NCBI GenBank assembly: GCA_024704765.1
Contig: JAKMXF010000044.1
Coordinates: forward strand, 854,057 to 918,056
Direction of reading: 5' to 3'
Source: Oopsacas minuta
Lineage: Eukaryota; Porifera; Hexactinellida; Lyssacinosida; Leucopsacidae
Length of the DNA stretch: 64,000 nucleotides
Part shown: positions 60,101 through 64,000 of the stretch, one piece after another
How positions within the stretch are numbered: the stretch's first letter is position 1
Layout of the letters: every line of letters begins with the position of its first letter
Position numbers and translations under genes: made by a program
The notes under the pieces: model-generated
Told to the model about the DNA's origin: nothing
The model's input: the letters and a program-made list of their open reading frames with translations, nothing else
Database searches by the model: none

Positions 60101-63100
60101 TCATCACTCAGATATTTAACACGTCTCAATAGGTCCATCCATTCTCTCTTCTCCTCCTGTGTGTCCGCAGAGAACATATACGTCTTATCTACATTGGTTA
60201 CTGAGAACAGGTTGTTACGAGTACCTTCATCAGATACTGTAGTACAGCTACGTATATCTAGCGTGTTAAGAGGTTTGGTATCCTCCTCGTCTGACTCATA
60301 GTAGGATAGATGAGACCCCCGGAGTACGAAGAATTGTCTTTTCATCTGAGTACGTTTCCCTAGAGTACCTGATTTTTTGTGGCTGCGCTTATTAATCCAT
60401 CCCTGCTTGAGAGCGTCTTGTGTGTTCTTGAAATACATGAATGTCTGGTCACGGACTACACACCATCTCCGCTTCCAAGTGTTAACACGACCCCCTCTCA
60501 GGTATAAGAATCCCTCCATGGTCATGCTGTATAGCTCTGTTCCAGGGACACCGAGTGCTCGCTGGATTGAAGCAAACCTTTCTCTCTCCTCTATTTCATT
60601 CTCATTATCGAATGATGAAGTAGGACTAGCTGAGTAACTGTATAAGACAATAATAGTGAAATCTATATTCCCAATTAATTATTAAGAGATAGTTATAACT
60701 TACATATCTGAACGATTCTCCTCTTCCTTGAGACATGCATCAAGATCTAGAATATGAGTGAGAGCTTCTTGCTCTACTCGCTGCATCTCCTCCTCAGTGA
60801 GAGAGGAGTTTACACTGAATTCAGAGTACCCGGGGGACTCTCCTCGTGTCCTCATCTCATCTGGACCCATCATACCGGGAGTGAGGTGAGCTACAGGAGG
60901 AGGAGGGAGCTCACTCAGTTCAGGTGGTGGGTTTGAATCTATCCTACTCTTCCTCTTGTCTTGTAGCTCATGGAATCTCACGATAGCTTCCTGAGTTGAT
61001 CTCTCTTCTTCTAGTCGAGCCTATACATTGAAGTATAAAATACTTAATAAATGAGAAATTAAGGAATAATATAGTTATTGCTTACAAGTACTCTCCTGGC
61101 CTCTTCTTCTTCCAGCTGTTTCTTCAACAGCTGAGCTTCTCTCTTCTTATTCTCCATTTCCAGTCTCAATAACTCCTCCCTTCTTCTCCTCTCCTTCTCC
61201 TCCTCCTCTTTCCTCCTCTTCTCTTCTTCCTCTCTCTTCTGACGTAACAACCTCAAGTACTGCTTCCTGGCTAGAAACCCTCGAGTGAATTTCTGTATAG
61301 ATACAGCTGCTCTGCGCATCTCTGTGAATCGACGCATAGCAATTTGTCGTCTAAAACAATGTATGAGCCTCTATAGTACAGTGGTGTTTGGCTATTACCA
61401 ATATTCGGCTTATTCGCCAAATAGAAATATTATTCAGGGACTTAGAACCCATTTTGTATTGAAAATAATTCCTCTAATAGCAAGTTCGCCTATTAGCAAG
61501 GGAAATTCGTGCTAAATACGACTTCCTAATAGGCGAACTCCACAGTACAAATATCCCAGCATTATAATCTAACCTCATATGTTTCTGTAGTAATATAGCA
61601 GCTCTCCTGATGTTAAGAAACCTCCTCCTCAGTACAAACGTGTAGATATAAGAAGCAATAATATTGATATAAGCTCTGTAAGCTAGGTCCCTCTCTGCCT
61701 CTAGTTTGTTCTCCAGCTGTTCTTTCAGGAACACCTTAGAATTTCCTATTTGCCATAACTTGTTTTCAGGATCATACTCAGTCAACAGCTGGTTGATAAT
61801 GCTGGAAGGATCTTCTATAGGAAGTTTGAGAGAAGAGCCTGTCACTACTCTAGCCAGGATGTAGAACCTGTCAATAAACACCTGCTGGTCCCGTCTCACT
61901 GGATAGCCGGCCCTGCGAATCTTGACAGTCTCCATCATACCGGAATATCTCAACTGATTTAAAACAGTTTTATGTTCAAACTTTTCAGGTAGCTTCTGTG
62001 TATTAGGCTTAATACAACGGACAAAGTATGGATGTGCTGCATTCAAACTAGTCATTAATGCTCGTAGAGAATCTTTGAATTGAGTTGTTACTGTTGTCTG
62101 TCTAATAGAACCAGCTCCTCTTGTTACCTATAGCAGATCACAATGTTAATAAGAATCAGGCTTAATAGTTTTCAACATTTAAATAACTCAATTTCAATAC
62201 AAATTCAGAGAATTTCAATTAGTTTACGTTGATAATATTACTACTAATCATATCAAATCGTATTCTAGAGAAATATGATTCTTTCTTCATACATTCCTCG
62301 AATGGTAATAAAATTCTTTAAATTTTGAAAACATTTAATTAAATAAAACTGTCAAATCATAGGTTTGTAGTGAATAAGACTACTGCAGGATAAGTAAATA
62401 AGAGTACACTCAGACCAGCATTTCCCAACCTTTTTCACTTATGTGTTTTAGATCCTGTGGACCACCAAGGAGTCAATTGACTCGGGTCTGGAACTGCTGG
62501 CCTACACATATACAGAGGAGCCGCGTTAATACGAATACCAAAGGACGGTCAAAATTTGTTTGCCATATCCGGAGTTCGTATTAACCGCAGAAATACCTAT
62601 TGAATAACTATGGTAGGACCAAATTTTGTGGAATTTTGTGTTCGTCTTATCGGAAATCCCTATTAACCGTGTTTGTATCAACGAGGGTCTACTGCACATA
62701 GATACACTCACTTGTTGTCTAAAGCTACGTTTCTTAGTTACACCGCCTCCCTGTCTGTGGTCTATTCCATAGTGAAGGAATCTCTCGTATATAAACTCAG
62801 AAGTACTGCTCTTCATCAGTTTGTGTAGATCTTCCCTGAACAGATCTCTGTTCTTCTCTACCATACCCTGTATTTCATACACTACCTCGCCAGCATAATG
62901 CCTGATTCCAAATTGTAACATATTGAGTCTGGGTCTGACATAGAAAGCATTATGCTCGTTAGAAGAGTGTAGTTTCTCTGCTAGAGTACAGTCCTGTCCA
63001 TTGGGTAGGTTACTCTCCTCGTTCATAAGAGATACTACACCCAGTCTCTGTTCTATCAAATCAAGACACTCACTGTTATCTTGCCATTCAATGTCTACCC

Positions 63101-64000
63101 ATGGGATACCTTCCTTGCTGTACTCGTGCTGCTCCAGTGAGAATATGTGTTTGTTGAAATACTCCTGTAGCTTCTCGTTAGCATAATTTATGTTAAACTG
63201 TTCGAAGTGATTCTTCCCAAAGCTCTCAAATCCGAATATATCCAATACACCGATTGATAACACCTAATAACCAATTAATACATTCTTGCTATTTAAAATA
63301 TTTATAAATGTCATACACACTATTAAGGACAGTAGAATTCGGATAAGACCTGCTCATTAGGGAAACAATAATTATTAAGTATTTCCGATTGTATGTCTTA
63401 TCCATGTTCTACTGTTTATGTATTATAATACCTTCTGGTGATGTTTCTTTGATATACGTTGATTAATCTTACTATTAATCCATCTGAAGCTAGTAGAGTA
63501 TAGAGCCATTGACACAGAGTCTCTTGAATCCTCTGCTTGTGACACACTCAAAGGGGTACTGATCTCCTCCCCTCTCAGCAAACGGAACTTGTGAGTTAGT
63601 GCACCGGATAAATCTTTCTCATTAACACCCAGTAGATTAGCTGTTAAGGATAGGACATCTGGGTTAGATATCTGAGCACCTCCAGATGTGAAGAACTTTA
63701 CATTTCCGAGATGTAAGATGGCTGCTATAACAGCTGTAGACAGATATAAATATATCTCTATCTTATCATTTATATACAGTAGAGTTCGTCTATTAGCAAG
63801 TCGTATTTTGCGCGAATTTCCCTTGCTAATTCGCGAACTGTTATTAGAGGAAGTATTTCAAATACCAAATGGACATTAAGCACCTATTGGTAACAGGAAC
63901 ACTACTATATAATATAAACTCACTGAGCAGATCCTGTATCTCTGATTTAGGTACGTGTATTACTCTCAAACCTTCCAGGACAGATTTAAAATCATCTGCA
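57185..64000 (-). CDS. MYO10: Myosin-X (3' part; 5' end beyond the window)
   Basis: Ten exons joined by phase on the minus strand: 64000-63926, 63733-63432, 63263-62712, 62127-61574, 61350-61086, 61020-60704, 60637-59918, 59756-59300, 59139-58766 and 58364-57185, about 1598 codons (human MYO10 2058 residues). Order: motor remainder (DIFGFE, FNINYANEKLQEYF, HPYFVRCIKPN, MMETVKIRRAGYPVRR), IQ motifs (RAAILLQKHMR, AVSIQKFTRGFLARK), a Glu/Arg-rich single-helix/coiled coil, a PEST-like Pro-Ser region, tandem PH domains (split PH1/PH2 around MTMEGFLYLRGG and GTLGKRTQMKRQFFVLRGSH, then a third, KKRFYVLTRDGLSYY), MyTH4 (FPLLALPYGKP, LRSEIFCQLIKQTSS), and FERM with the C-terminus FTAFTQSPHFGAGHFF. Myosin-X carries cargo to filopodial tips; its PH domains bind PIP3 and FERM binds integrins. 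The motor N-terminus (P-loop) is outside the window. Confidence 0.95.
59172..59269. repeat. MITE in a MYO10 intron, CGGATAAGACG type
   Basis: TA-CAATTCCATTCGTATAAGAC then G at the left, and CGTCCTACCCGAATTCTATT then G-TA at the right. About 98 bp. Confidence 0.65.
59819..59896. repeat. MITE in a MYO10 intron, GTTATATCGAA type, 78 bp
   Basis: TA-CAGCCAACTCTCGTTATATC then GAAC at the left, and GTTTCGATATAACGGAATTG then ATTG-TA at the right. Same inner repeat as the element at 114-246. Confidence 0.7.
61379..61545. repeat. MITE in a MYO10 intron, CTATTAGCAAG type
   Basis: TA-CAGTGGTGTTTGGCTATTAC at the left, and CTAATAGGCGAACTCCACAG-TA at the right. About 167 bp; inner sequence includes CTAATAGCAAGTTCGCC-type inverted copies. 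Confidence 0.7.
62416..62499. repeat. hAT-type MITE in a MYO10 intron, 84 bp
   Basis: Left CAGCATTTCCCAACCTTTTT and right GGGTCTGGAACTGCTG are inverted. Relative of the copies at 24780 and 28709 (shared TTCCCAACCTTTTTCAC and GATCCTGTGGACC). Confidence 0.65.
62513..62694. repeat. MITE in a MYO10 intron, GTTAATACGAA type
   Basis: TA-CAGAGGAGCCGCGTTAATAC then GAA at the left, and TTTGTATCAACGAGGGTCTA then CTG at the right. An internal pair, GTTCGTATTAACCGC and CCTATTAACCGTG, adds inverted copies. Confidence 0.65.
63330..63414. repeat. MITE in a MYO10 intron, CGGATAAGAC type, 85 bp
   Basis: CAGTAGAATTCGGATAAGAC at the left, and GTCTTATCCATGTTCTACTG at the right. TA flanks are not intact. Confidence 0.75.
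63777..63840. repeat. MITE in a MYO10 intron, GTCTATTAGCAAG type, 64 bp
   Basis: TA-CAGTAGAGTTCGTCTATTAG then CAAG at the left, and CTTGCTAATTCGCGAACTG at the right. The right end is slightly shortened. Confidence 0.6.

Noticed and set aside
1-64000. CRISPR array, rRNA or tRNA genes
   Set aside because: I looked for evenly spaced repeats and conserved RNA motifs and found none. The clustered repeats are MITEs.

Overview
The window is nuclear DNA from an animal. It is AT-rich, with short GT-AG introns (many 50-400 bp) and intact metazoan genes: SHC-type and PH-PTB (DOK/IRS-type) adaptors, granulin, a TM2 protein, a KMT2E/SETD5-like PHD-SET protein, NDUFV1, a kelch protein, TFAM, TBCD and myosin-X. 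The transposon mix (P/THAP9, integrase plus CXC elements, pogo-like DDE, Merlin, hAT, mariner) and the gene set fit an invertebrate, possibly an early-branching one such as a sponge or cnidarian. I cannot name the species. Exon joins below are hand-made from splice motifs, reading phase and protein continuity.

Layout. 1-4.1 kb: no gene, three tiny terminal-inverted-repeat elements. 4.1-12.8 kb: two phosphotyrosine docking adaptors in tandem, a PH-PTB protein and an SHC homologue whose linker carries about a dozen Tyr-Asp-Asn motifs. 14.2-16.2 kb: intronless TM2-domain gene (+) and a two-repeat granulin gene (-). 16.2-18.2 kb: a MITE and a dead mariner. 18.3-33.0 kb: a dense same-strand run of KMT2E-like gene, NDUFV1, kelch/coiled-coil gene, a novel coiled-coil protein with PP1-docking motifs, and TFAM; two of the gaps are only about 100 bp. 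33.6-36.3 kb: a broken TFAM copy and a broken AIG1/GIMAP-like GTPase. 37.4-41.0 kb: intronless TBCD. 41.2-55.5 kb: a transposon cluster with a hAT MITE, an integrase scrap, two P-like elements, an integrase/CXC element, a complete pogo-like element with terminal inverted repeats, a 1.15 kb near-perfect palindrome and a Merlin-like transposase. 57.2-64.0 kb: the 3' three quarters of myosin-X (-), its introns packed with tiny inverted-repeat elements.

Functionally the window mixes housekeeping genes (complex I, mitochondrial DNA packaging, tubulin folding) with receptor tyrosine kinase signalling adaptors. The most unusual signals are the expanded GRB2-type (pYxN) array in SHC, the candidate PP1 regulator (SILK-GILK-KVRF), the closely packed NDUFV1-kelch-PP1 gene run with splice-acceptor-like bases at the next ATG, the long palindrome, and a population of at least 16 short TA-flanked elements that share an outer terminus but differ in the inner part of the repeat.
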